Shown: positions 21,742 to 30,837 of the stretch, piece after piece
How positions within the stretch are numbered: position 1 is the first letter of the stretch
Layout: each line of letters starts with the position of its first letter
Origin: Desulfovibrio sp.
GTDB lineage: Bacteria; Desulfobacterota; Desulfovibrionia; Desulfovibrionales; Desulfovibrionaceae
DNA length: 33,669 nucleotides
Direction: 5' to 3'
NCBI GenBank assembly: GCA_009773975.1
Contig: VSMX01000002.1
Span: 1 to 33,669, forward strand
Position numbers and translations under genes: made by a program
The notes under the pieces: generated by a model
Databases searched by the model: none
Told to the model about the DNA's origin: nothing
Seen by the model: the letters and a program-made list of their open reading frames with translations, nothing else

Positions 21742-22053
21742 ATGCGGAAATTGCTCATATTGCTCATTGCTTTTTCACTAATGGCCGCGCCGGCATTCGG
21801 TCGTTCGGCATTCAGCCCGCGGCATACGGGCATGGAGCCGCCGGGAGGGCCGAAAAGACTGGATATGTCCGGGCGCGGGCTTGTGCGGACGCCCATGGGC
21901 GGCATGGGCTATACCGATGCCTACGGCAATACTATTGACGATATTGTGCCGGAGGAGAAAAAAGTGAAGCGTCGCCCGGTGAAGAAACAGCCGGCGCCAG
22001 TGCGCCCCTTGCCCGATCCTGAAAATTCCAGGCCAGTCTGGTCGTTTAATTAG
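21742..22053 (+). CDS. Small secreted protein of unknown function
   Basis: 103 residues between pheS and pheT. A clear signal peptide (MRKLLILLIAFSLMAAPAFG, cleavage near residue 20) is followed by a Gly/Pro/Arg-rich mature part with GYTDAYGNTIDDI and a basic KKVKRRPVKKQPAP stretch; no cysteine, so not a lipoprotein. GAGGA is 7 nt before the ATG, and codon use is like its neighbours. I do not recognise a family. It is cotranscribed with pheS by position only; a role in translation is unlikely given the signal peptide. Confidence 0.7.
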   Translation: MRKLLILLIAFSLMAAPAFGRSAFSPRHTGMEPPGGPKRLDMSGRGLVRTPMGGMGYTDAYGNTIDDIVPEEKKVKRRPVKKQPAPVRPLPDPENSRPVWSFN

Positions 22054-22101
22054 GGCATTTTCAAAATGAAGATGTTCTGGTGGCTGCGATAGCAGACACC
22101 C

Positions 22102-22276
22102 GTGCCGGCCAGCCGGAGGCCGGCCCGCAGGGACGTTTGCGTTGCCAGCTTTGCTGGCTTACGCAAACGGACAGCAGAGCTGAATGAAGCAGCAGCCTGC
22201 TGCGGCAGAAATGATGGCAGCGCAGATGAATGAAAATAGCCATTGGAAATGGATATTTTCATTCAAGAGATGCTAT
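22102..22276 (+). repeat. Structured dispersed repeat, copy B
   Basis: Second copy of the element at 5373-5543, lying in the pheS-pheT operon and filling most of the gene-free 22054-22372. Parts: GCCGG/CCGGC palindromes; GTTTGCGT ... ACGCAAAC enclosing GCCAGC-TTT-GCTGGC; GCAGCAG/CTGCTGC hairpin; terminal 18-bp stem TGAATGAAAATAGCCATT (22227-22244) with AATGGATATTTTCATTCA (22248-22265), one mismatch; end AAGAGATGCTAT. The third hairpin differs from copy A in both arms yet still pairs. Confidence 0.8.
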
Positions 22277-22372
22277 GGTGACGCGCTATCCATTTTTGGA
22301 CTGCGACAATTGCCGCCTGACGCGACACCAGCATATATCAAGACTTGCAATAATACATCACAGGGTAAAACA

Positions 22373-24769
22373 ATGTTTGTTCCACTTTCATGGCTGAGGG
22401 AATTCACTCCATACGAAGGCAGCGCGCAAAAACTCGGGGATCGTCTGACAATGCTTGGCCTCGAGCTGGAAGAGATTGTCAATCCTTTTGCCAACATCAT
22501 GGAAATCGTGGTCGGCCATGTTGCCCTGTGCGAGGCGCATCCGGATTCCGATCATCTGCATTGCTGCAAGGTCGATATAGGCTCATCCGAAATGCTGGAC
22601 ATAGTCTGTGGCGCGCCCAATGTCGCCACAGGACAGAAAGTGGCCGTCGCGCCAGTGGGCAGCACCCTGCCGGACGGCACTAAAATCAAGAAGGCAAGGT
22701 TGCGCGGTCAACCTTCGACGGGCATGATCTGTTCCGAAAGGGAACTCGGCCTCAGCGAAGACCACAAGGGCATTCTCGTTTTGCCCGAATCTTGCGTTGT
22801 TGGCCAGAAACTGGTCGATGCGCTCAATCTTGACCGTGAAGTGCTGGATATTTCCATTACTCCCAACCGGGGCGACTGCCTTTCAATCCTCGGCATGGCA
22901 CGCGAAACAGCCACAGCCTTCAAGCTGCCCCTCAATGTTCCGGAGCTGCCGCTCATTCTCGACAGTCAGCTGCCCGAAATCGTAGTTCCCCTCCGTATTG
23001 ACGATCCCGATCTCTGCTGGCTGTATTCGGGCCGCGTCATAACCGACATGACCGTCGCCCCCTCGCCGCTGGAATTCCGCTGCCGCTTGCAATCCGTTGG
23101 CATCCGGGCCGTTTCCAATATCGTCGATGTTACCAATTATATTCTTTACGAAGTCGGACAGCCACTGCTTTCTTTTGATTATGACAAACTCGAGGACAGG
23201 CAAATTATCGTGCGCCGCGCCAAAGCTGGGGAAAGGCTGGTAACCCTTGACGGCAAGGATCGCGAACTGACAAAAGCGGATTTGTGCATTTGCGATGCCA
23301 ATCGCCCTGTCGGCCTGGCCGGCGTCATGGGCGGCGCGAATACCGAGATCACCCCCGAAAGCCGTAATGTTTTTCTGGAATCGGCTGTCTTTGCGCCGGC
23401 CACAATCCGCAAGACTTCCCGCAGATTGAGCCTGATTTCGGAAGCATCCTACCGTTTTGAACGCGGCATGGATCAGAGCAGGACAATCTGGGCCATGGAT
23501 CGCGCCTGCTCGCTCCTGGCCAGCATTTGCGGCGGCAAGCCTCGCAAGGGCCTCACCCTGTTGGAAACCAGGCCTTTCGTTGCCGCGCGCATACCCTTTC
23601 GGCCAAAGCGGGCCGATGCCATTCTGGGCGTGGAAACAGGCGAGGATTTTGACGCCAGGACTCTTGAAAACCTTGGCTGCAGCGTTGACAGGCATGACGC
23701 AGCGTCATGGACTGTCAACCAGCCTGCCTGGCGCCATGATCTGGCAAGGGAAGCCGACCTTGTCGAGGAAGTGGGCCGCTTTTACGGTCTGGATTCCATC
23801 CCGCCAGTAATTCCCCACACAGGCCGCGTTCCCGAACTGGAAAACGCCGCGGCCAGCAAATTCAGGTTTTTGCAGCGCATAAAGCATTGGGGCGCGGGCC
23901 TTGGCCTGAACGAGGTCATCAATTACAGTTTTGTCGGCCACGATGATCTGGACAAACTGAATTTGCCCAAAGCCGGCCGGATTTCAATTCTCAATCCGCT
24001 TTCCAGCGAACAGGATGTGCTGCGCACTGCCCTTGCGCCAGGACTTTTGAACGATCTGCGCAACAATCTTGCCCAGGGCGCGCAAAGTCTCAAGATTTTT
24101 GAAACCGCAAATACTTTTATCGAGGATGCCAAATCCGAAACCACAGCGCGGGAAACATCCTTTCTTGGCCTGCTGCTTTATGGACTGCGCGAGGAGCCTT
24201 GCCCTGCACACAAGGAAACAGATCTGGGCTATGCAGACATAAAGGGCCTGGTGGAAAATTTGCTGGCCTTTTTGCAGTTGCCAAAGCCCGTTTGCAAGCT
24301 TTCGGAAAACAGCGCCTGGCTTGTTCCAGGCGTGGATATCCTGGTCGAAAATGAATGTGTCGGCACTATCGGCCTGGTAAAACAGGAAATTGCCGAACAA
24401 TATCATGCCCGCAAGGAATGCTGGCTGGCCGAACTCAACCTCGAGATTTTGGGGCGTCTGGCTGCCGGGCGCGTTGCCCGTTTTGAAAAATTGCAAATTT
24501 ATCCGCCTGTGCGCCGTGACATGACGATCATTGCCAGCCCTGGGATTAAGGCCGAAGAGATATTTGAAAAAATAAGCGCCATGAAACTGCCCCTGCTTGA
24601 AGGCGCAATCCTGCTGGACTGCTTTGAGCCGGAAGGCGGCGAAACCCGAAATCTGACAATCAGATTGACATTTCGCCATTCAAACCGCACACTCAAGGAT
24701 GAAGAAGTGGACAAGGAAAGGGAAAAGGTGGCAAAATCATTGCGGACAAGTCTGGGAGTGGAAATCTGA
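22373..24769 (+). CDS. pheT: Phenylalanyl-tRNA synthetase beta subunit
   Basis: Editing and tRNA-binding subunit. 798 residues, normal length: N-terminal MFVPLSWLREF; the EMAP/tRNA-binding domain (about 40-150, with HPDSDHLHCCKVDIG and GAPNV); the B3/B4 editing domain (about 210-400, GLAGVMGGANTEI); B5 (about 400-475); a catalytic-like core; and the C-terminal ferredoxin-fold anticodon domain (about 700-798, YPPVRRDMTII and RLTFRHSNRTLKDEEVD). The start at 22373 follows CAGGG; a 63-codon in-frame extension would translate the repeat element and is rejected. It is unusually separated from pheS by another gene and the repeat. Confidence 0.96.
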   Translation: MFVPLSWLREFTPYEGSAQKLGDRLTMLGLELEEIVNPFANIMEIVVGHVALCEAHPDSDHLHCCKVDIGSSEMLDIVCGAPNVATGQKVAVAPVGSTLPDGTKIKKARLRGQPSTGMICSERELGLSEDHKGILVLPESCVVGQKLVDALNLDREVLDISITPNRGDCLSILGMARETATAFKLPLNVPELPLILDSQLPEIVVPLRIDDPDLCWLYSGRVITDMTVAPSPLEFRCRLQSVGIRAVSNIVDVTNYILYEVGQPLLSFDYDKLEDRQIIVRRAKAGERLVTLDGKDRELTKADLCICDANRPVGLAGVMGGANTEITPESRNVFLESAVFAPATIRKTSRRLSLISEASYRFERGMDQSRTIWAMDRACSLLASICGGKPRKGLTLLETRPFVAARIPFRPKRADAILGVETGEDFDARTLENLGCSVDRHDAASWTVNQPAWRHDLAREADLVEEVGRFYGLDSIPPVIPHTGRVPELENAAASKFRFLQRIKHWGAGLGLNEVINYSFVGHDDLDKLNLPKAGRISILNPLSSEQDVLRTALAPGLLNDLRNNLAQGAQSLKIFETANTFIEDAKSETTARETSFLGLLLYGLREEPCPAHKETDLGYADIKGLVENLLAFLQLPKPVCKLSENSAWLVPGVDILVENECVGTIGLVKQEIAEQYHARKECWLAELNLEILGRLAAGRVARFEKLQIYPPVRRDMTIIASPGIKAEEIFEKISAMKLPLLEGAILLDCFEPEGGETRNLTIRLTFRHSNRTLKDEEVDKEREKVAKSLRTSLGVEI

Positions 24770-24776
24770 GCCGCGC

Positions 24777-25118
24777 ATGAGTGATGAAAGGACGTATAAA
24801 ATCGGCGAAGTAGGGGAAATGCTGGCCATAAAACCCTATGTTCTGCGCTACTGGGAAACGGAATTTCCCCAGCTTGTGCCCTTGCGTTCGGAAAAAGGCA
24901 TGCGCCTCTATACGGAGGAGCAGGTGGCCATTTTGCGTAGAATCCAGTATCTGTTACACGAAAAGGGCATGAAGATTGAAGGCGCCAGGCAGATTCTGGA
25001 AGAAGATGAAAAACCGGAAGACCCAGAAAACAGCGAAGCCGATTTTATCCAGATGATCAGGAACGAGTTGACTGGAGTGCGAAATATTCTTGCAGCATCT
25101 GAAAGGAGTGCCCAATGA
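24777..25118 (+). CDS. MerR-family transcriptional regulator
   Basis: A 113-residue DNA-binding protein. The winged HTH spans about 6-72: YKIGEVGEMLAIKPYVLRYW, then ETEFPQL, GMRLYTEEQVAIL and LHEKGMKIEGARQIL. A short acidic helical tail follows. There are no cysteines for metal binding and no large effector domain, so it is the short type that accompanies pheT in desulfovibrios and many other bacteria. It starts 7 nt after the pheT stop without a good ribosome site, and its end overlaps rpe (ATGA). The target is unknown. Confidence 0.88.
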   Translation: MSDERTYKIGEVGEMLAIKPYVLRYWETEFPQLVPLRSEKGMRLYTEEQVAILRRIQYLLHEKGMKIEGARQILEEDEKPEDPENSEADFIQMIRNELTGVRNILAASERSAQ

Positions 25119-25846
25119 GCGCTGTTGTCCTTTCTCCTTCCCTTTTGTCAGCCGATTTTTCCCGCCTTGGGGAAGAGTTGGCCGCGCTGGAACAGGCCGG
25201 CGTAACCTGGCTCCATCTGGATATAATGGATGGCAACTTTGTGCCCAACATTACATTCGGCGCGCCGCTGATAAAATCAATCCGCAAAAAATGCGATCTT
25301 TTTTTCGATGTCCATCTGATGGTTGAAGAGCCTGGGCGCTATCTTGAGGATTTTGCCAGGGCTGGCGCGGATTTGCTTGTCATTCACCAGGAAGCCTCCA
25401 CTCATCCCCAGCGCGATTTGCAGAAAATCCACGACCTGGGACTTTTGGCCGGCCTGTCCCTGAATCCGGGAACAGGCCTTGAGACTGTGCGCTGGCTGGC
25501 TGCGGACATGAACCTGCTTTTGCTGATGAGCGTCAATCCCGGTTTTTCCGGCCAGAAATTTATTCCGCAATCTATTGAAAAAATCCGCGCGGCCAGGCAC
25601 TTACTGGATGAAAACGGTTTCATCGACGTGGCCATCCAGGCGGATGGCGGGGTCAATACCGAAAACGCGCCAGTGCTGGCAATGGCCGGGGCGGATGTGC
25701 TTGTTTCCGGATCCGCTTTTTTTGCTCAAAAGGAATATGGAATGGCGCATCGCGCCTTTGTTGAAGCCTGCTCGGAAATCTCGCAAAAACCACGCCCTTC
25801 GCTGTCAATAGCCAATCAATGGCGCCATGTTCAGGGTAAACAATAA
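25115..25846 (+). CDS. rpe: Ribulose-phosphate 3-epimerase
   Basis: Interconverts ribulose 5-phosphate and xylulose 5-phosphate in the non-oxidative pentose phosphate pathway. 243 residues, a (beta/alpha)8 barrel. Active-site segments: LSPSLLSADFSRLGEEL, HLDIMDGNFVPNITFG (metal-binding His and Asp), DVHLMV, MSVNPGFSGQKF and QADGGVNTENAP (second Asp); then GADVLVSGSAFF. A 20-residue C-terminal tail exceeds the usual 220-225. AAAGGAG is 7 nt before the ATG, inside the end of the MerR gene; tkt follows after 18 nt. Confidence 0.96.
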   Translation: MSAVVLSPSLLSADFSRLGEELAALEQAGVTWLHLDIMDGNFVPNITFGAPLIKSIRKKCDLFFDVHLMVEEPGRYLEDFARAGADLLVIHQEASTHPQRDLQKIHDLGLLAGLSLNPGTGLETVRWLAADMNLLLLMSVNPGFSGQKFIPQSIEKIRAARHLLDENGFIDVAIQADGGVNTENAPVLAMAGADVLVSGSAFFAQKEYGMAHRAFVEACSEISQKPRPSLSIANQWRHVQGKQ

Positions 25847-25864
25847 AACAAAAAGGAATCGACA

Positions 25865-27883
25865 ATGCCCAGCCGCCGCGAGTGTGCCAATGCCATCAGG
25901 GCCCTTTCAATAGACGCCATAGAAAAAGCCGGCTCCGGGCATCCTGGCGCGCCGTTGGGTATGGCCGACATGGCCGAGGCCCTTTGGCGTCATGAGCTCA
26001 GGCATAATCCGGAAAATCCCGACTGGCCGGACCGGGATCGCTTTATCCTTTCCAATGGCCATGCTTCCATGCTGCTATATGCCCTTTTGCACCTCACGGG
26101 CTATGATCTGCCAATCGAGGAAATCAGGAACTTTCGCCAATGGCAGTCCAAAACGCCGGGGCATCCCGAACGCGGCGTAACTCCCGGCGTTGAAATGACA
26201 ACCGGGCCGCTTGGGCAGGGCATAGCCTCCGCTGTCGGCATTGCCCTGGCCGAAGAATTGCTGGCCGCAAGATTCAATCGCCCTGGATTCGAAATCGTCA
26301 ATCATTATACCTGGGCTTTTTGCGGCGATGGCTGTCTTATGGAAGGCGTCTCCCACGAGGCTGCCGCCCTTGCCGGAACCTGGGGCCTTGGCAAGCTGAT
26401 TTTCTTCTATGATTCCAACGGTGTTTCGATTGACGGCCATATTGATCCCTGGTTTGACGAAAATGTTGGGCAGCGCTTCATGGCATATGGCTGGCAGATT
26501 ATCGGCCCAATTGACGGCCACAGCAGCAAGGCGCTTGACGAGGCCATAAACGTGGCAAAAGCGGAAAAGCGCAAGCCCAGCCTCATTATCTGCAATACCC
26601 ATATCGGCTTTGGCTCGCCCAGAATAGATTCCGAAGCCAGCCACGGCGCGCCGCTTGGCGATGACGCCGCAAGCGCCACCAAAAAAAATCTTGGCTGGGA
26701 TCATCCTCCTTTCGTGATACCGGAAGAAATTTATAAATGCTGGGACCAGAAAGCACAAGGCCGGGAAAGGGAAGATGCCTGGAACAGGCTGTATGCCGAA
26801 TACGGCAGGCAATATCCCGAATTGGCGGCGGAATTTGCCAGGCGCATGGCCGGCAAGCTGCCGGCGGACTGGCGGAAAACAGCGTCCGAATTGCTTGCCT
26901 GGGGCGAAAGCAAAAAGAAGGATATGGCCACAAGGGTGGCCTCCAGGCATTGCCTGGATATTCTTGTGGGCGCCCTGCCGGAAATGATCGGCGGATCGGC
27001 GGATCTTTCGGGCTCGGTGGGGACGAAAACGTCTTCATCAACGCCGCTTGACTGCAAAACATACAATGGAAACTATATTTTTTATGGCGTGCGGGAATTC
27101 GGCATGGGCGCAATCATGAATGGCCTGGCCATTCATGGCGGCTTTCTGCCCTATGCCGGCACCTTCCTTTCCTTTACCGATCAGGCCCGCAATGCCTTGC
27201 GTCTTACAGCCATGATGAAGCTGCATGTTATCTGGGTGATGACGCACGATTCCATTGGCGTTGGGGAAGATGGCCCGACCCATCAGCCTGTGGAGCAGAT
27301 TCCCGCCTTGCGCCTTGTTCCCGGGCTCAATATCTGGCGCCCCTGCGATAGCCAGGAAACTGCTGTGGCGTGGCTTTCGGCTGTTGAGGGCAATACGCCG
27401 GCCTGTCTTGTGCTTTCCCGCCAGTGCCTGCCCGAAATTGAAAGGCCGGGCAAGATGGTTGAGGAAATCGCCCGGGGGGGCTATATTTTGCATGGCTGTT
27501 CGGGCAAGCCGGATATTATTCTGCTGGCCACGGGTTCGGAAGTGCATCTGGTCATGGATGCGGCCAGGCTTCTGGAAGAATCCGGAAAGAAATGCCAGGT
27601 TGTTTCCATGCCCTGCACGGAAATTTTTGATGTCCAGGACCAGGCCTGGCGCGACAAGGTGCTTCCGCCAGATTGTCGTTGCCGCCTGGCGGTCGAGGCG
27701 GCCAGGGGCGATTGCTGGGGCAGGTATGTTGGCCTGGACGGCGATATAATCGCCATGGATAATTACGGTTTTTCCGCGCCAGGCAAGGAATTGTTCGTGA
27801 AATTCGGTTTTACTGCCAAAAATGTGGCTCAAAGAGCCATGAATCTGATTGAAAAAAGCGACGGTCAAAAACAAGCTTTTTGA
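25865..27883 (+). CDS. tkt: Transketolase
   Basis: Thiamine-diphosphate enzyme moving two-carbon units between sugar phosphates. 672 residues, full length. N-terminal ThDP domain: AGSGHPGAPLGMADMAE near 19, GPLGQGIASAVGIA near 117, the GDG...N motif (GDGCLMEGVSHEA, then YDSNGVSIDG) near 155-190. Central Pyr domain: GGSADLSGSV, FYGVREFGMGAIMNG with the ThDP-activating Glu, and HDSIGVGEDGPTHQP. C-terminal regulatory domain from about 535. The preceding rpe supplies its xylulose 5-phosphate. A pgk gene follows after 38 nt. Confidence 0.97.
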   Translation: MPSRRECANAIRALSIDAIEKAGSGHPGAPLGMADMAEALWRHELRHNPENPDWPDRDRFILSNGHASMLLYALLHLTGYDLPIEEIRNFRQWQSKTPGHPERGVTPGVEMTTGPLGQGIASAVGIALAEELLAARFNRPGFEIVNHYTWAFCGDGCLMEGVSHEAAALAGTWGLGKLIFFYDSNGVSIDGHIDPWFDENVGQRFMAYGWQIIGPIDGHSSKALDEAINVAKAEKRKPSLIICNTHIGFGSPRIDSEASHGAPLGDDAASATKKNLGWDHPPFVIPEEIYKCWDQKAQGREREDAWNRLYAEYGRQYPELAAEFARRMAGKLPADWRKTASELLAWGESKKKDMATRVASRHCLDILVGALPEMIGGSADLSGSVGTKTSSSTPLDCKTYNGNYIFYGVREFGMGAIMNGLAIHGGFLPYAGTFLSFTDQARNALRLTAMMKLHVIWVMTHDSIGVGEDGPTHQPVEQIPALRLVPGLNIWRPCDSQETAVAWLSAVEGNTPACLVLSRQCLPEIERPGKMVEEIARGGYILHGCSGKPDIILLATGSEVHLVMDAARLLEESGKKCQVVSMPCTEIFDVQDQAWRDKVLPPDCRCRLAVEAARGDCWGRYVGLDGDIIAMDNYGFSAPGKELFVKFGFTAKNVAQRAMNLIEKSDGQKQAF

Positions 27884-27921
27884 ACGCCGATAAAAGAAAA
27901 TTATTTAAAAGGAGCTTCTTC

Positions 27922-29094
27922 ATGGCGTGCAGGAAATTGCAGGTTGTGGTTGGCAAAAACAAGATTGTGGTTATTCGTGAAGATTTTAACGTCCCCATGA
28001 AGGATGGCAAGATAACCAACGACAAACGCATCCGCGCGGCCCTGCCGACAATAAGGACGGCTCTGGACAAGGGCGCGGGCGTGGTGCTTCTTTCCCATCT
28101 TGGCCGCCCAACGGAAGGGGAATATGAAGAAAAATTCTCCCTGAAGCCTGTTGCGGCGCACCTTGGCGAATTGCTGGGCAAGAATGTCAGGCTGGTTGCA
28201 AGGCCCGAGGATGCCAAGGCCGCTCCCGGCGAGATCATGCTGGTTGAAAATATCCGCTTCTTCAAGGGCGAAAAGAAAAATGCCGATGAACTGGCCGCAA
28301 ATCTGGCCGCCCTTGGCGATGTTTATGTGATGGACGCCTTTGGCGCGGCCCACAGGGCGCATGCCTCCACGGAAGGCGCCGTGCGCAAGGCAAAGGTTTC
28401 CTGCGCCGGCCCGCTCATGGCTGCAGAACTCGCGGCCTTCGACAAGGTTATGGAAAACCCGGAAAGGCCGCTGGCAGCCATTATCGGCGGCTCGAAAGTT
28501 TCCACAAAGCTCGGCCTGCTGGAAAACTTGCTGAAGAAGGTGGACAGCCTGATTGTGGGCGGCGGCATTGCCAATACATTTTTGGCTGCGTCTGGCTATG
28601 GCGTGGGCACCTCCCTTTATGAACCGGATCTTGTGCCGGAAGCCAGAAAAATTATTGACGAAGCAAAAAAGGCTGGCAAGGAACTGCCCCTGCCTGTTGA
28701 TGTTGTAACGGCCAGGGAGCTTGCTCCTGGCCAGAAAGTCAGCGTGCATCCTGTTGACAAGGTGCCGGCCGATGAAATGATTCTTGACATTGGCCCCGAG
28801 ACTGTCAAGCTGTACGAGAAGGTTTTGGGCAATGCCAAAACCGTGGTCTGGAACGGTCCTGTGGGCGCGTTTGAAATTGAGCCTTTTGGCGCGGGCACAA
28901 AAGCGCTGGCCGAATACCTGGCCAATTCAAAAGCCTTCGTAGTGGTTGGCGGCGGCGATTCCGTGGCTGCAGTGGAAAGTTATGGCCTGGCCGACAATAT
29001 GGGCTATATCTCCACCGGCGGCGGCGCCTCCCTCGAGCTGCTGGAAGGCAAAATCCTGCCGTCCGTCGCGGCGCTTGAAGATGCCGGAAAATAA
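27922..29094 (+). CDS. pgk: Phosphoglycerate kinase
   Basis: Transfers phosphate between 1,3-bisphosphoglycerate and ADP. 390 residues with both Rossmann-like lobes: VIREDFNVPMKDG near 16, LLSHLGRPTEGEYE near 54, LVENIRFFKGEKKN, DAFGAAHRAHAST near 148, the hinge region GGSKVSTKLGLLENL, WNGPVGAFEIEPF near 315 and the nucleotide loop GGGDSVAAVE with STGGGASLELLEGK at the end. The start at 27922 has AAAAGGAG 8 nt upstream; a 14-codon in-frame extension (27880) overlaps tkt and lacks a ribosome site. Confidence 0.97.
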   Translation: MACRKLQVVVGKNKIVVIREDFNVPMKDGKITNDKRIRAALPTIRTALDKGAGVVLLSHLGRPTEGEYEEKFSLKPVAAHLGELLGKNVRLVARPEDAKAAPGEIMLVENIRFFKGEKKNADELAANLAALGDVYVMDAFGAAHRAHASTEGAVRKAKVSCAGPLMAAELAAFDKVMENPERPLAAIIGGSKVSTKLGLLENLLKKVDSLIVGGGIANTFLAASGYGVGTSLYEPDLVPEARKIIDEAKKAGKELPLPVDVVTARELAPGQKVSVHPVDKVPADEMILDIGPETVKLYEKVLGNAKTVVWNGPVGAFEIEPFGAGTKALAEYLANSKAFVVVGGGDSVAAVESYGLADNMGYISTGGGASLELLEGKILPSVAALEDAGK

Positions 29095-29107
29095 ATTGGA
29101 AAACACA

Positions 29108-30061
29108 ATGACAAAAAATAAAGATTCATTGCCAAATGCGGATTCAAGTGAATTTCGCTGCGGCTGGGTGGCCCTCATGGGCCCCCCGAATTCCGGCAAA
29201 TCAACTTTGCTCAATTCCATTCTGGGCCAGAAGGTTACCATAGTAACTCCCAGGCCCCAGACAACCCGCAACCAGATTGTGGGTATCCTTACCACGGCCG
29301 AGGCCCAGGTCATTTTCATGGATACGCCAGGAATTGCCCAGGCCCGCGGCGCCTTGAGCAAGACAATGATCCAGGCAGTCTGGCAGAGCCTTTCGCAGGC
29401 CGAGTGCATTCTGCTTTTGCTGGATACCTCGCTTTATATCAATCATCAGGAATATCTTGAAAAAGATATGACTCCGCTTATCGAGGCCCTGGCCAACGAT
29501 GTCAGGCCGGTAATCGTGGCGGCAAACAAGATTGACCTTTTCGCGGACAAGGCCAGGATGCTGCCATTCATCGACAAGATCAAGGGCATGCTGCCAAAGG
29601 CGGAAATTTTTCCGATTTCCGCCCAGACTGGCGACGGCTTGCCCGATCTGGTTAATCTGATCATCTCCAAATTGCCGCACGCGCCGGCAATGTTTCCGGA
29701 AGATCAGATTTCGACAGCTTCCCTGCGCTTCATGAGCGCGGAAATCATCCGTGAAAAGCTTTTCCTGCATTTGCGGCAGGAACTTCCCTATGGCGTCGCG
29801 GTTGAAATTGAAAGCTGGAAAGAGGAAACCGAGCGCAACCTCACCGTGATTCATGCCGTGATCTATGTTTCCAAAAGTTCGCACAAGGGCATGGTCATCG
29901 GGGAAGGCGGCAGCCTGATCAAGGAAATAGGCATGGAGGCCAGAAAGGAGATTGAGGAACTGGTCGGCACAAGGGTGCACCTTGAACTTTGGGTGAAGGT
30001 GCAGGAAAACTGGACAGAGAACCAGGCATTTCTGCATCAGCTGGGAAATTACGCGCAATGA
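29108..30061 (+). CDS. era: GTPase Era
   Basis: Ras-like GTPase that binds the 3' end of 16S rRNA and monitors 30S maturation. 317 residues. G1 GPPNSGKS (25-32), G2 region PRPQTTRNQIVGI, G3 DTPG (72-75), G4 NKID (140-143), G5 SAQTGDG. The C-terminal KH domain (about 225-310) has VIYVSKSSHKGMVIGEGGSL with the GxxG loop, followed by LWVKVQENW. The ATG at 29108 has only a weak GGAA upstream; an alternative at 29081 overlaps the pgk end. The stop overlaps the next gene as ATGA. Confidence 0.95.
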   Translation: MTKNKDSLPNADSSEFRCGWVALMGPPNSGKSTLLNSILGQKVTIVTPRPQTTRNQIVGILTTAEAQVIFMDTPGIAQARGALSKTMIQAVWQSLSQAECILLLLDTSLYINHQEYLEKDMTPLIEALANDVRPVIVAANKIDLFADKARMLPFIDKIKGMLPKAEIFPISAQTGDGLPDLVNLIISKLPHAPAMFPEDQISTASLRFMSAEIIREKLFLHLRQELPYGVAVEIESWKEETERNLTVIHAVIYVSKSSHKGMVIGEGGSLIKEIGMEARKEIEELVGTRVHLELWVKVQENWTENQAFLHQLGNYAQ

Positions 30062-30780
30062 TGGAAGTTTCGGCTGGCCGGCCCCGTTATGAGAAGGTGC
30101 TTGAACGCATGGCAAATGCCTGCGAAAAAAGCGGCAGAAAGATTGACGACGTGCGCCTGGTTGCCGTTTCAAAATTCCATCCTGCCGCGGATGTTGAACG
30201 CGTGGCTTCCTATGGACAGATTGACTTCGGTGAAAACTATGTCCAGGAAGCCATGCAGAAACGAAACGAGCTTGATTTGCCGGATTTGCGCTGGCACATG
30301 ATTGGCCATGTGCAGTCAAGGAAGGCTCCTGCTGTTGCCGGAAAATTCGTGCTTTTGCATACCCTGGATTCGATAAAGCTGTCCAATGCCCTGGAAAAGA
30401 CATTGAACAGTAAAAATATTGGACAGACAGCGCTGATTGAAGTCAACATAGGGGGCGAGGAACAAAAATCCGGTGTCATGGCCAATGAGCTTCCACAACT
30501 TGTGGAACATGTACTGGCCCATTGTCCGCATCTCAAGCTGGAAGGCCTGATGTGCCTGCCCCCCGTTTTTGATGCGGGGGAGGCGGCAAGGCCGTTTTTT
30601 GCAAGGCTGCGCTTATTGCGCGATGAATTGCGGAAAAATTTTGATCTTCCCCTTCCGCAGCTCTCCATGGGAATGAGCGGGGATTTTGAATGGGCAATAG
30701 CGGAAGGCGCGACAATTGTGCGGGTTGGTACCGATATCTTTGGTCCAAGACCACCCAAAATGCGCGATGGTCTTATTTAA
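30058..30780 (+). CDS. yggS: YggS/PROSC-family PLP homeostasis protein
   Basis: Binds pyridoxal phosphate and helps keep free PLP balanced; no enzyme activity is established for the family. 240 residues, alanine-racemase-type barrel. The PLP lysine lies in VRLVAVSKFHPAADV near 41; other family segments are DFGENYVQEA, RWHMIGHVQSRKAP, LIEVNIGGEEQKSG, LEGLMCLPP, LSMGMSGDFEWAIAEGAT and VRVGTDIFGPR. Two ATGs in tandem (30058, 30061); the first overlaps the era stop. Last gene before the flagellar operon. Confidence 0.93.
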   Translation: MMEVSAGRPRYEKVLERMANACEKSGRKIDDVRLVAVSKFHPAADVERVASYGQIDFGENYVQEAMQKRNELDLPDLRWHMIGHVQSRKAPAVAGKFVLLHTLDSIKLSNALEKTLNSKNIGQTALIEVNIGGEEQKSGVMANELPQLVEHVLAHCPHLKLEGLMCLPPVFDAGEAARPFFARLRLLRDELRKNFDLPLPQLSMGMSGDFEWAIAEGATIVRVGTDIFGPRPPKMRDGLI

Positions 30781-30791
30781 TTATGGCGTTT

Positions 30792-30818
30792 CGCGCCCCG
30801 TGGCGCGTTGCGTTTTTT
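30792..30818 (+). terminator. Possible terminator between yggS and fliL
   Basis: CGCGCC-CCGT-GGCGCG (30792-30807), then TTGCGTTTTTT. The gap of four bases before the T run makes it imperfect, but it fits the boundary between the housekeeping genes and the flagellar operon. Confidence 0.5.
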
Positions 30819-30837
30819 AAACATATCGGGGGAAAGG

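Noticed and set aside
22184..22372. 63-codon N-terminal extension of PheT
   Set aside because: It would translate the repeat element; PheT proteins begin at the MFVPLSWL segment, which has its own ATG and ribosome site.
30808..30837. TTG start for FliL ten codons upstream
   Set aside because: The codon lies in the terminator-like hairpin; the ATG at 30838 has the GGGGGAAAGG sequence before it.
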